A stretch of DNA of 37,942 bases, taken from NCBI RefSeq assembly GCF_004168585.1, contig NZ_PGVH01000016.1:1-37942 (forward strand), given 5' to 3'. This DNA is from Shewanella sp. OPT22 (GTDB lineage Bacteria; Pseudomonadota; Gammaproteobacteria; Enterobacterales; Shewanellaceae). A model generated the notes under the pieces. It did no database searches and was not told the DNA's origin. It worked only from the letters and a program-made list of their open reading frames with translations. Below, one piece after another: positions 16,119-24,244 of the stretch. The translations under genes and the position numbers were made by a program. How positions within the stretch are numbered: position 1 is the stretch's first letter; every line of letters starts with the position of its first letter.

Positions 16119-16880
16119 TTACTTTACTAACCAATCTCCTACAGCTTGAATCACCTTACCCTCATGCTCAATCCATCCGACCCACGCTAATTGTTTTGCT
16201 TCTTTTGACAGTTCAGGCATCGGTGTAACTGAACCAATAAAATGAGATTGATTGTTACTCGTGAGTGTTTTAAAGCTCAGTACCGTAAAATCTTGCTTTA
16301 ACTTTTTGCTTCTATTTTCACCACGAGTCACTTGAGTTTCAAAACCACTGCCAACCAAAGCAAGGTGAAACTGATAATTTGAGGGATTGACTAACGTCTC
16401 GTTGAGAAAAGCATCAATGTTTCCATTTTTAATTTGAAGCGTTAATTTAGGTGCATCGGTCGTTTGTATTTGTTTTAGTGAGTCGTAATCTCGATTAAAC
16501 CACCCACGCCATTCATGGCTATTTACAACAAATTGAGGGGTATACACTTGCCTAATATTGAGGAGATTCAAGTGATCATACTGCCGCTTGCTGTAACGGC
16601 GATCAGAAAATGGATCTTTCCAACCTAAATAATTCCAATAACTCACATGAAATGACACAGGGAAATATGTGTTCCACAACTTATCGTTTTGCATAAAAGT
16701 GGATATCCACTCTTCTGCTGGCGGACAACTACTGCAACCTTGTGAGCTAAATAACTCAATCATTATTGGTGTTTTATCGTTGCTCTGCTTTTCAAACTGT
16801 CGATAGCTTTGAGCCTTTGCCGACACAGCAAAAATTGACACAAAAAATAACAGTGAAACGAACTTTAATCCAAACTTCAT
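16119..16880 (-). CDS. DUF1223 secreted thioredoxin-like protein
   Basis: 253 aa. It has an N-terminal Sec signal peptide (hydrophobic residues 6-20, cleavage after AKA at about 23), then a DUF1223 thioredoxin-fold domain. The family motif IELFSSQGCSSCPPAEEW contains a CxxC pair (Cys49, Cys52). The conserved VSFHVSYWNYLGWKDPF and YTPQFVVN segments are also present. The redox partner and role are unknown; a periplasmic redox or thiol function is an inference from the fold and CxxC. It is monocistronic, upstream of ilvE on the same strand, and divergent from rof. Confidence 0.88.
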   Translation of the reverse strand: MKFGLKFVSLLFFVSIFAVSAKAQSYRQFEKQSNDKTPIMIELFSSQGCSSCPPAEEWISTFMQNDKLWNTYFPVSFHVSYWNYLGWKDPFSDRRYSKRQYDHLNLLNIRQVYTPQFVVNSHEWRGWFNRDYDSLKQIQTTDAPKLTLQIKNGNIDAFLNETLVNPSNYQFHLALVGSGFETQVTRGENRSKKLKQDFTVLSFKTLTSNNQSHFIGSVTPMPELSKEAKQLAWVGWIEHEGKVIQAVGDWLVK

Positions 16881-16996
16881 AATAACTCCTACTCACTTTT
16901 GTTATTTGACCAGTGAAGCACTAAATACATTTCAGTTGAAATATTGGACTAATTACTCAGGTCAATATTCTAGACAACCATAAATAAGAAGTACCA

Positions 16997-17251
16997 ATGG
17001 ACAAGTATCACCCAATAAAATGCGCACATTATGATCACATAGAATTAGCCTGTATTCGCCAGAGAGCATTATCAGTTGAGCTCATGTGCGGTGAAAAGGT
17101 TACGGGTAAAGCCATTAACGTTGAAGCCAGCGCCAATAAGTGCGAATGGTTAACAATAGAAACATCCAGCCAACTTCGAAAAATTCGTTTAGACAAAATT
17201 GTAGTAATTCGACACCAGCAAGAAGGCATCGCCCCACTGGCACTTAAATAG
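16997..17251 (+). CDS. rof: Rof (YaeO), Rho-binding antiterminator
   Basis: 84 aa, same size and pattern as E. coli Rof: YHPIKCAHYDHIELAC at the start, an Sm-like beta-barrel core, and RKIRLDKIVVI near the end. Rof binds the Rho hexamer and blocks its loading on RNA, reducing Rho-dependent termination. It stands alone here, divergent from the DUF1223 gene across a 116-bp spacer that should hold both promoters. Confidence 0.93.
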   Translation: MDKYHPIKCAHYDHIELACIRQRALSVELMCGEKVTGKAINVEASANKCEWLTIETSSQLRKIRLDKIVVIRHQQEGIAPLALK

Positions 17252-17267
17252 TTTGACAGCAGTCAGC

Positions 17268-17273
17268 TATAAT
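17268..17273 (+). promoter_or_regulatory. -10 element for the small secreted protein gene
   Basis: A perfect TATAAT lies 42 nt upstream of the ATG at 17310, predicting a leader of about 30 nt. The TTGACA at 17253-17258 is only 9 nt upstream, too close to pair with it as a standard -35. Confidence 0.45.
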
Positions 17274-17283
17274 TCAGTTATTC

Positions 17284-17298
17284 CTCCATAGGATGGAG
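17284..17298 (+). promoter_or_regulatory. Hairpin that buries the ribosome binding site
   Basis: CTCCAT AGG ATGGAG forms a 6-bp stem with a 3-nt loop. The right arm contains the only Shine-Dalgarno-like sequence (GGAG, 17295-17298) for the gene at 17310, so the structure would hide it. Confidence 0.45.
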
Positions 17299-17309
17299 AT
17301 TAAAAGCAA

Positions 17310-17684
17310 ATGGAAAAAGCAATGAAACTATCAATAGTTACAACAGTAATGCTCTTTTGTGTTTCTTCTACAGTGTGGGCACATGACGACAACCAAGATG
17401 CGGAAGTTCAAAAACTCAGACATGAAGTTCGAATGCTCAAAAAAGAGGTCCGCCATCTAAAGAGTGTCATCGCTAATGGCAGTTACGATAGAGGACCAAA
17501 TATTCATATTGATGATGGCACCAAAGGCCAGTGGGGTTGTTATTTAGATGACATTACCGCCGGTGGTGTATACGGTACAGGTCGTACAGAAGCCGAAGCC
17601 AGAGGGAAGACCTTATCTTCTTGTAAAAAGAAAAGTGGTGCATGTTTCGATATGAACGTGAAATGCAATCGCTCTGATGAGTAA
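17310..17684 (+). CDS. Small exported coiled-coil protein with a Cys-rich C-terminal domain
   Basis: 124 aa. It has a signal peptide with cleavage after TVWA (about residue 24), then a heptad-like charged coiled coil (about 28-55, EVQKLRHEVRMLKKEVRHL), then a compact C-terminal domain starting WGCYLDDITAGGVYGTG. Four cysteines in that domain (in WGCYL, SSCKK, GACFD and VKCNR) could form two disulfides in the periplasm. The TGRTEAEARGKTLSSC stretch resembles small secreted domains seen in marine gammaproteobacteria; I cannot name a function. An internal ATG four codons in is a possible alternative start. Confidence 0.75.
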   Translation: MEKAMKLSIVTTVMLFCVSSTVWAHDDNQDAEVQKLRHEVRMLKKEVRHLKSVIANGSYDRGPNIHIDDGTKGQWGCYLDDITAGGVYGTGRTEAEARGKTLSSCKKKSGACFDMNVKCNRSDE

Positions 17685-17691
17685 AGAATGA

Positions 17692-17709
17692 GAGGGAGCT
17701 ACCTCCCTC
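17692..17709 (+). terminator. Terminator after the small secreted protein gene
   Basis: GAGGGAG CTAC CTCCCTC is a perfect 7-bp GC-rich stem starting 7 nt after the stop codon. The following sequence (AGTGTTTGTTC) is only moderately T-rich. Confidence 0.65.
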
Positions 17710-17821
17710 AGTGTTTGTTCATTCAGAGACTAAAACACTCGGTATCGATTTAAGCTCTTGAGTTATCTTTTGCAACCACCTTCGTTATCAAAATATTGGT
17801 AACATCATCTAAAGTTCCTCA

Positions 17822-18317
17822 CTAAACTACTTGTTTAGCTTGTTTTGGTAATGCCTCGCAATACGTTTTCAAACCACCCAGTAATTTGCCAAATGCTATT
17901 GATGCACCAAACCTAAACAATGGATATAGAGGATACGCCAACAGTTTAGGCTCAGGTCTAGCCACCCATGTTACCCTTGTACTTTTTGCACCTATGGCCA
18001 GTGCAGACATTTGCACCACATTTCGCTTAATTGGAACGACGGCTGAGACATTGATAGAAGTCACTTTAAAGGTCAGTTATTTTTCAGCATTACTATTACT
18101 GTAATAAAACTTCTTTTGCTTTGGTGCCATTGGGATTATCACTCAAGTGACAAATACGCCCTTCCATTGGCATACCACCACCTGATTTTTTCTCACCAAT
18201 AGCATAAGAATGTGGAATTGGTCCCATCCAGAGATGGGCTTGGTCAAATTCAGGGCCAAGAATTTGCCATTCATCAGCTACAGGTCGATTGATTACAATT
18301 GATTTTGTGATTTTCAT
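17822..18317 (-). pseudogene. Decayed SRPBCC-family (START/polyketide cyclase-like) gene
   Basis: The two halves of one protein lie in different frames. The first (from the ATG at 18317, with GAGGTG upstream) reads KITKSIVINRPVADEWQILG, then HLWMGPIPHSYAIGE and GRICHLSDNPNGTKAKE, and stops at 18096. The second continues the same domain in the next frame from about 18103 (LTFKVTSINV, VVQMSALAIGAKSTRVTWVA, AYPLYPLFRFG), but carries an in-frame TAA at 18077-18079. So there is at least one frameshift near 18104-18115 and one nonsense codon. An intact protein would be about 160 aa with a hydrophobic lipid-binding cavity. The promoter and RBS appear retained. Confidence 0.85.
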
Positions 18318-18665
18318 ATCAACACCTCAAATAATGGGTTGAAGATTTGTCGTGCTGTTGAGGTGTAATGTAGAAGATTGGTGATTGGCTTTTTTGATAT
18401 TTCTTGCTGTGTTTACTTTAACTTCGGGGAACAACAGGAAAAAAGAATTAATCCTTATTAATACTGTTCTCATGCCACCCAAGCGTCTCCAAAAGCAATT
18501 GTGTAATAAAGCCCACGTTGTTTGTAGCAATTTTAAAATATTCTGTTTAGAGAGAATATTAAGAATTGATTAATGAAACCTAGGGAATATTAACTTCTAC
18601 TCATAAAAGCTGCATTCCAATTGTTGTTACTGCATCATTATGATGACGTAGCTAGAGGGTGGCAT
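18318..18665. other. 348-bp spacer without a recognisable gene
   Basis: AT-rich sequence between the SRPBCC pseudogene and the orphan gene at 18666. Short open frames on both strands (60-67 codons) have no RBS or recognisable motifs. It should contain the divergent promoters of both flanking genes; no clear -35/-10 pair was identified. Confidence 0.5.
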
Positions 18666-20057
18666 ATGGCAAGCTTACACAGCACAATCGTAGCATCAAA
18701 CAACAACATGTTTGAGACAGCTAAAGCTTCTGCTGATATGGCCTCTTTGCGCCCTGAAAAAACGGAAGGAGGCACGTCGTCGGTTACCTTTAAACTAAAA
18801 GGCTGTTGCAAATGTGCTACTTATACCGTTTCAGTAAATGATCAAAAACAGCTTCAAGTACAATGGCAATTAAAATTTTTCGGAAAAGTACTTGCGAGTA
18901 AAACGGTAACAAATGCAACGAATGGTTTTCGCTATAAAACATCTCAAAAGTTGATTCAGGCTGTAACCGCCTCAGAGAGTCTGGATAAAACGATTCGTTT
19001 TGAAACCATGAAAAAGCAACTTGACCAAAAAGGGTATACAAATGAATTCTCAAATTGGTTCAGAGAAGTTGTTGGATCAACCACTCAACAACCCGCTCTC
19101 TCGGGCTTACAACTTTGCTACCTGTTACGACATCCAAATATTACTGACAAACAAATGCTCAAATTAATTGAGCAATTAACATTGTGTCATTCCAATAACA
19201 AATATATCGAAGATATGGCTAAATATTTGTCGCCAAAACAACAAAAAATGCTGATTGAGCAGCTTTTAAAAGCCCCTAAAAATTATAACGTGGTGATAAA
19301 ACTATTATATGCGCTACCCAATGAGCGTCATGGTACGATTATCATAAAACCTTTTGCATCATGCGTAAAATTTGCTGAAAAATTAGATGCAAAGCAGTTT
19401 CGATTGCTTTGCGTTTCTCTAGATTATCAACAATCCATAGCCTTGTTACAAAGAGAAGGCACATGCGCAGACTTAAGAGAATCAGAAATTAATCAGTCTT
19501 CACTAATAAATAAGAAGTTTGCTGTGTTGAAGAAGGAAGCAGCTTTGGCTAAACGGACAATTAATGGTGATGGTGATATTGACTTAGGAAACTTCCCCAG
19601 CCCTCTTTATCAAGATCCTAAAGAACGAGCCACAAAAACCCAAGGATCAACGTTGCAACTAAAATTGACTGCTCTGCAAGGCCATTTGAATATAAATCTA
19701 GATGAAGCACTCAGAGAGCTGAATACTTTTACAAGTACAGAAATAGCTTTGATGCTTCCATCACTTACTGTTTCTGGTTTTATAACAAAAATCATTGATT
19801 CAATTCCCGATGAAAAGCTAGCAATCATTATGCAGCTTCAGCAAGCAAATTCTTTAAATACAATATTAAGTGAAGCATCTACAAGCTCTCAAGCTGTTTT
19901 GTCAAAGTTGACACAGCTCAGCTGTAGATGCAGGCAATTGGCAAGCTGCACAGAATCAGGTATCGATTATCAAGCCAGAATAGAAAGAAGAGAGAGACAA
20001 GAGTTTCAAGAGGCATTTGATGCTGAAGTTTTAAATGACGGCAAAGCACTTAGTTAA
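18666..20057 (+). CDS. Unrecognised 463-aa soluble protein
   Basis: 463 aa from the ATG at 18666, with GAGGG about 9 nt upstream. A TTG 45 nt earlier has no RBS. I do not recognise the family. The N terminus (1-40) is Ser/Ala/Thr-rich and probably disordered, without a signal peptide. A short beta-rich segment with a CCKC cluster (residues 47-50) follows (VTFKLKGCCKCATYTVSV, then QVQWQLKFFGKVLASKTV). The rest is predicted largely helical, with leucine-rich helices suggestive of an alpha-solenoid (for example MLIEQLLKAPKNYNVVIKLL). The C terminus has another Cys group (Cys420, Cys422, Cys428) and a charged tail. There is no transmembrane helix. A secreted effector, metal-binding scaffold or horizontally acquired orphan are all possible. 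Confidence 0.7.
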   Translation: MASLHSTIVASNNNMFETAKASADMASLRPEKTEGGTSSVTFKLKGCCKCATYTVSVNDQKQLQVQWQLKFFGKVLASKTVTNATNGFRYKTSQKLIQAVTASESLDKTIRFETMKKQLDQKGYTNEFSNWFREVVGSTTQQPALSGLQLCYLLRHPNITDKQMLKLIEQLTLCHSNNKYIEDMAKYLSPKQQKMLIEQLLKAPKNYNVVIKLLYALPNERHGTIIIKPFASCVKFAEKLDAKQFRLLCVSLDYQQSIALLQREGTCADLRESEINQSSLINKKFAVLKKEAALAKRTINGDGDIDLGNFPSPLYQDPKERATKTQGSTLQLKLTALQGHLNINLDEALRELNTFTSTEIALMLPSLTVSGFITKIIDSIPDEKLAIIMQLQQANSLNTILSEASTSSQAVLSKLTQLSCRCRQLASCTESGIDYQARIERRERQEFQEAFDAEVLNDGKALS

Positions 20058-20107
20058 AACAATGAAAGAAAAAATACATCTACTTTTACTTCTTATACAA
20101 TACAACG

Positions 20108-20127
20108 GCCTCCTGTGATAAGGAGGC
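20108..20127. terminator. Hairpin between convergent genes, probable terminator
   Basis: GCCTCCT GTGATA AGGAGGC is a perfect 7-bp GC-rich stem in the 85-bp gap between the orphan gene and the M28 peptidase gene. Neither side has a strong U-run, so termination may be weak or shared by both directions. Confidence 0.5.
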
Positions 20128-20142
20128 ACAAACTAGGAAAGT

Positions 20143-21729
20143 TTATCTACCGTCTTCAGCACGACGCTTTTTAAAGTCTGAATCCATTAACCACTTTGGC
20201 CAATCATCATTATTGGCGAGCTTGATAAGAATATTACTGATCAAAGTTAAGTCTTGTTTTACCCCACCTAAATTCCACGATGACGAGTATGTATCCGCTT
20301 CTTTATGATACTTATGCGCAATGTAATCAGGGTCTGTATCCCCGAGACTCATGAACAACAATCCAGGCACACCAGCTTGCGCTAATGCGAAATGATCTGA
20401 ACGGAAAAACAAACCATTTTGCGGACGAGGATCAGGCTTCACAAATCGATTTTGAGCTTTTGCAGCATCTGCCAAATAATGCTCTAATTCCGACATACCG
20501 TTACCATAACGCAAAATGTAATCAACACCTTGATTGACGTTCATACCATCAATATTGAGAAAGGCTACAATATCTTTGGTCGGAACGGGTGGTGCTTTTG
20601 CAAATTGCTGTGCACCAATTAACCCGGTTTCTTCTGCGGTAAAATTAGCAAAAAGAATATTACGCTTGAATGGTTTGTTTTTAGCCATAGCTTTTAAATT
20701 GCGCGCCAAGTCTAAAACGCCAGCACTGCCTGACGCATTATCGACAGCGCCATGATAAGTATGTACTTTGCCTTTACTGTCCGTTATCTGTCCCAAGTGA
20801 TCCCAATGCGCTTGCATGACGACGGTTTCATTTGTGACGGTTTTAGCTGGTAATTTAGCAACCACATTATAAGACGTGGCCTTTTCTATTGTATTATTTA
20901 TCGTTAAATTCGCAGCAAGCTTCAAGTCAACGGCTTTAAATTTATTCGTGTCAGCTTTTTGTTTTAACTCATCAAAATTAAGCCCTGCTTCTTTAAAGAT
21001 TTTTTGTGCAGTTTGATGTTGAATCCATCCCATTACTGCAACTTGATCTTGGTTATCATGAGCATCAATTAAAGTTAATTTGCTACCGCTATTTGAGTTT
21101 CTAACCACTCCCCAACCATATGCCGCAGGTGCCGTTTCATGAACAATGAATACTGCTTTGGCACCTTGTCGAGCGGCTTCCTCATACTTGTAGGTCCAGC
21201 GACCGTAGTATGTCATCGCATTACCAGTAAACAATTTAGGATTTTGAGTAGCAAAACCTGGATCATTGACCAATACAATGACAGTCTTACCTTTAACATC
21301 AAGGCCTTGATAATCATTCCAATGGTATTCAGGTGCGTTAATCCCGTAACCAACAAATACAACATCACTCTGTTTTAATGCAATGGTTTTACTGATCCTT
21401 TGCGTTCTCGCCGTAAACTCTATTAGGTTTTTAAACGACTCATGACCAACCTTAAGTGTCATATTTTGATCGGGTGTGATCTTTGCCATAGGCACGGGTT
21501 GTAGATATTTCCCTTTATATCCAGGCGCTAAACCCATTTTTTTATAAGCACTCACTAAATAGTCTGTCGTCAGTGTTTCTTGTGGGCTCAGTGGTGCTCG
21601 ACCAGCAAATTTAGTCGAAGACAGCGTTTTTACATCTTGTCGATATTGTTGTTCGTGAAATTGATAGTTAGATGCTGCGACGGTAAAGCTCGTCATTGCA
21701 AATAATCCTAGAAGAAAACTCGATTTCAT
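20143..21729 (-). CDS. Secreted M28 family zinc metallopeptidase with PA domain
   Basis: 528 aa. It has a Sec signal peptide (about 1-19, ending TVAAS). A protease-associated domain is inserted at about residues 125-240, then the M28 catalytic domain. The two-zinc ligand set is complete: His308 and Asp310 (MQAHWDHLGQ), Asp330 (GAVDNASGSAG), general base Glu366 with ligand Glu367 (FTAEETGLIGA), Asp394 (LNIDGMN) and His446 (FRSDHFALA). Likely an aminopeptidase acting on peptides in the periplasm or outside the cell, supplying amino acids. It has its own 84-bp upstream region and no operon partner. Confidence 0.93.
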   Translation of the reverse strand: MKSSFLLGLFAMTSFTVAASNYQFHEQQYRQDVKTLSSTKFAGRAPLSPQETLTTDYLVSAYKKMGLAPGYKGKYLQPVPMAKITPDQNMTLKVGHESFKNLIEFTARTQRISKTIALKQSDVVFVGYGINAPEYHWNDYQGLDVKGKTVIVLVNDPGFATQNPKLFTGNAMTYYGRWTYKYEEAARQGAKAVFIVHETAPAAYGWGVVRNSNSGSKLTLIDAHDNQDQVAVMGWIQHQTAQKIFKEAGLNFDELKQKADTNKFKAVDLKLAANLTINNTIEKATSYNVVAKLPAKTVTNETVVMQAHWDHLGQITDSKGKVHTYHGAVDNASGSAGVLDLARNLKAMAKNKPFKRNILFANFTAEETGLIGAQQFAKAPPVPTKDIVAFLNIDGMNVNQGVDYILRYGNGMSELEHYLADAAKAQNRFVKPDPRPQNGLFFRSDHFALAQAGVPGLLFMSLGDTDPDYIAHKYHKEADTYSSSWNLGGVKQDLTLISNILIKLANNDDWPKWLMDSDFKKRRAEDGR

Positions 21730-21813
21730 AGCAGTAATGTCTTGTGTTGTTGAAGAGTTTTACTGACCTTATCACTTTGACTTGTAAGAAGGGTCAGCAC
21801 CGTATTGATTTAA

Positions 21814-22389
21814 TTATTTCGGTTCAAAAGTAAAAGATTGTCCTGCAACGGAAGCCTCAACCATGAAACCGACTTTAGGAATAATATAAATTGACATGCC
21901 ATTTACATAGGAGCCAACTGATGTTTGAGCGCCGCCTGATTGACCTGCACCGGCAGAGTTTCCCGTCGTTCCAGCTTGTGCAGAAGCGCCTAAATTAACC
22001 ACAATCGCAGAGGCTTGAGCATTGAGTTCAAAGTTACCCTTAATAAATTTGTCATAGGCGGATTTGTCTTTAAAAAAGATGATTTCACTGTACTCTTGAG
22101 CGCCAAATTGAAATCCGATTGAAGCTTGAGTGATTTTTGAGACTCCGATAAATGTACCTTGCTTGTATACTCGACCTTTACCGTAAGCTCCGCCAACAAC
22201 AAAACCTGCTTTCCCTACACTGGGGAACAACGCGTATCCATAAGCAGAATTAATGTATTGGCTTGTTTCTGTTGCATGAGAAAAATTGTCGAGCGCATTC
22301 GTATACTCATCCGCTGCGAAGGCTGAATTTGCGGTAAAAAGAACGAAGCATAAAAGCCCTGTAAAACGTTTAATTGATTTAATAAACAT
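21814..22389 (-). CDS. SYLF (YSC84-related) lipid-binding domain protein, exported
   Basis: 191 aa from the ATG at 22389, which has GGAGG 5 nt upstream; a TTG 12 nt earlier falls within that RBS. The signal peptide is cleaved after SAFA (about residue 25). The SYLF domain shows ALFPSVGKAGFVVGGAYGKG, GASIGFQFGAQEYSEIIFF-like strands (here ASIGFQFGAQ) and FELNAQASAIVVNLGA. A Gly/Ala/Ser-rich stretch near residues 148-170 (AQAGTTGNSAGAGQSGGAQ) is a loop typical of the bacterial members. SYLF domains bind phosphoinositides in eukaryotes; the bacterial role, probably at the envelope, is unknown. It is 23 bp after the seven-helix gene and probably cotranscribed. Confidence 0.88.
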   Translation of the reverse strand: MFIKSIKRFTGLLCFVLFTANSAFAADEYTNALDNFSHATETSQYINSAYGYALFPSVGKAGFVVGGAYGKGRVYKQGTFIGVSKITQASIGFQFGAQEYSEIIFFKDKSAYDKFIKGNFELNAQASAIVVNLGASAQAGTTGNSAGAGQSGGAQTSVGSYVNGMSIYIIPKVGFMVEASVAGQSFTFEPK

Positions 22390-22412
22390 CACTACCTCCA
22401 AACAAAATAGGT

Positions 22413-23294
22413 TTATTTCTTATCTTTAAAAATCGTGGATAAAAAATCCTTTTCTTCAGTATCGAGTAAATCAGTGTGCCGCTTATCTTTTTTATCATAA
22501 TTCTGGGCAATTAAGCCATTTTGATATGCGATTACCGTCAGTTGCTGCAAACGATATATGGCGAGTACGTATAGTGTGATCAACAAATTAAACCGAGTAA
22601 GCGTTTGGGTGATCAGCCAATATTGGTCTCCAAAAACAAATGGAAAACTCGCTAATAGGCAGCGTATTAACCAGTTAATAATGATCGCTACCGCTAATAC
22701 TAAAAGCCATTTAAGCTTTAAGTCGTCTATAGCCGTTCTAGGCAAAACAGATTCAATATGCCTTTTAAGTCGCATCACCCTAATGATGGCAAAAAAGTAC
22801 ACTACCGTTTGAGTAAGCAGCAATGTAGGCAAGGTCATGCCTAACAATGAAAACGTATTAATATTACTGATCTTAACCGTCTCACTGACCAAAAATGCCT
22901 GAGTATTAAAGTGAGTTAAGGTAAAGAATAAAACAACCAATGCGACAACCAATGCTGGCATATAATGCCAAAATAAAGATTTACTATTGAAGACGACTTG
23001 GCAATTCAATTCCGACTTACAATACAGATACAAGAGCGGCATCAACAAGAAGTACATTGGCGTTATCATCGCCAGTACGATATGAATAGGCAAAGGGGCA
23101 TTCTGCTTACTGATAATTCCAGTAAAGAAATATAATGATAATGTCACGAAAATAGCTACCACTATCATTTGTTGCGATCGATTTGACGAGGATGGCTTTA
23201 GCCACAGTAAAGCAGCAAGAACTGCGCAGTGAAGTCCTCCAAGTAAAGACAGCCACCAATAAGCTTGTTGAAAAAACTCAGATATCGACTCCAA
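22413..23294 (-). CDS. Seven-helix membrane protein resembling the sensor half of membrane AraC regulators
   Basis: About 293 aa from the TTG at 23294, which is preceded by a G-run that could act as RBS. The frame extends 20 codons further to another TTG. Seven hydrophobic helices are visible, from WWLSLLGGLHCAVLAALLWL to the last, NLLITLYVLAIYRL. The pattern resembles the N-terminal membrane module found in front of AraC-type DNA-binding domains in Shewanella and Vibrio. Here the protein stops about 45 residues after the last helix with a charged tail (YDKKDKRHTDLLDTEEKDF), and no helix-turn-helix follows in any frame before the SYLF gene. It may be a stand-alone sensor, or a truncated regulator. 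Confidence 0.6.
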   Translation of the reverse strand: MESISEFFQQAYWWLSLLGGLHCAVLAALLWLKPSSSNRSQQMIVVAIFVTLSLYFFTGIISKQNAPLPIHIVLAMITPMYFLLMPLLYLYCKSELNCQVVFNSKSLFWHYMPALVVALVVLFFTLTHFNTQAFLVSETVKISNINTFSLLGMTLPTLLLTQTVVYFFAIIRVMRLKRHIESVLPRTAIDDLKLKWLLVLAVAIIINWLIRCLLASFPFVFGDQYWLITQTLTRFNLLITLYVLAIYRLQQLTVIAYQNGLIAQNYDKKDKRHTDLLDTEEKDFLSTIFKDKK

Positions 23295-23503
23295 AATCCC
23301 CCCCAAAAAGCAGATAAATGACCTAAAAACTCGATTTAACGCAAAAAAAAACAATATTTTTTAGTAATTAGTTAATAAAAGGTAATAAAACACTTGCATT
23401 TAGTGTGCTCAATGCTCTAAATATAGCCACCGTAGGATGATAATTCGACAATTTTATATCATCTTAAACACATATTTATAAATAGCTACTAGGGGACAGG
23501 ACT

Positions 23504-24184
23504 GTGAAATTTGTGCTGCTACTTATCATTGTTGGCGTTTTCGTTTTTCTTTATATGCGCAAAAACAACGAAAAAGACAATAAAACAATGACAGAGGATA
23601 CTAACCAAACTCATTCGGAGGCTGAGACAGAGCAAGTGGCTGATGTTGAGCCAGTTAAAGTAGCTGAACCAGAAGTCGCTTCAACCCAAAATACTGTTGA
23701 AGAAAATGAGCCTTTAGCCGTTGTAGAAGAAACTCTAGAAGTCGCTGAACCAGAACCAGTGCAGGAAGAGGCAAGCTCAGTACAACTTGATTGGGCCAAT
23801 ACCAACCTCACTAAAGCACTAGAGCTACAAAATACGGCGTCTAACGCAGAAGAAACTTACTCTGCCATCACTGTAGCTATTTCTGAGTGCTATAAGCAGC
23901 GAAAATCTCAACAGTATCTGATTTATGGCTATTCGCTAGCAAGCGAGTATGAAAAAGCATTTGAACAGTATCTCGCATATCGTAGCGAAAACAACATTGA
24001 GTCTGTTATTAAAGGCACAGCATTTATGCAATTAGCCACCTTAGCTCAAGATAATGGTAACTTCGAACAGGCGATTGAAGTATGTAACAAAGCCATTGCT
24101 CATGAGTTAACAGACGGAACCGTTACCGGTTTTGCTGGCCGCATTAAGCGGATTGAAAAAGCGAAAGAAAAAGCCTCAGCATAA
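23504..24184 (+). CDS. Membrane-anchored TPR-like protein with acidic linker
   Basis: 226 aa from a GTG with AGGGGACAGG upstream. A single N-terminal transmembrane helix (FVLLLIIVGVFVFLYM, about 3-18) is followed by a Glu/Val/Pro/Thr-rich, highly acidic and probably disordered linker (about 25-92). A helical C-terminal domain follows, with TPR-like units (AFEQYLAYRSENNIESV; FMQLATLAQDNGNFEQAIEVCNKAI). The topology suggests a cytoplasmic or periplasmic adaptor tethered to the inner membrane. I cannot assign a partner. A strong hairpin follows 8 nt after the stop. Confidence 0.7.
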   Translation: MKFVLLLIIVGVFVFLYMRKNNEKDNKTMTEDTNQTHSEAETEQVADVEPVKVAEPEVASTQNTVEENEPLAVVEETLEVAEPEPVQEEASSVQLDWANTNLTKALELQNTASNAEETYSAITVAISECYKQRKSQQYLIYGYSLASEYEKAFEQYLAYRSENNIESVIKGTAFMQLATLAQDNGNFEQAIEVCNKAIAHELTDGTVTGFAGRIKRIEKAKEKASA

Positions 24185-24191
24185 CCAGCCA

Positions 24192-24244
24192 AATCCGAGT
24201 ATAATCTCCTAGATATACTGTTAAATTATACTCGGATTATTTTG
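24192..24244 (+). terminator. Terminator after the TPR gene, reaching the DUF3630 start codon
   Basis: AATCCGAGTATAAT (24192-24205) and ATTATACTCGGATT (24225-24238) are perfect 14-bp complements with a 19-nt loop, followed by ATTTT. The structure looks like a terminator, but its T-run runs directly into the TTG at 24242. Confidence 0.65.

Noticed and set aside
18327-18573. Short frames of 60-67 codons on both strands in the spacer before the orphan gene
   Set aside because: They overlap each other on opposite strands, have no RBS, and show low-complexity AT-rich composition.
23436-23463. GATGATA...TATCATC inverted repeat upstream of the TPR gene as an operator
   Set aside because: Only 7 bp per arm with a 14-bp gap in an AT-rich region; likely chance.
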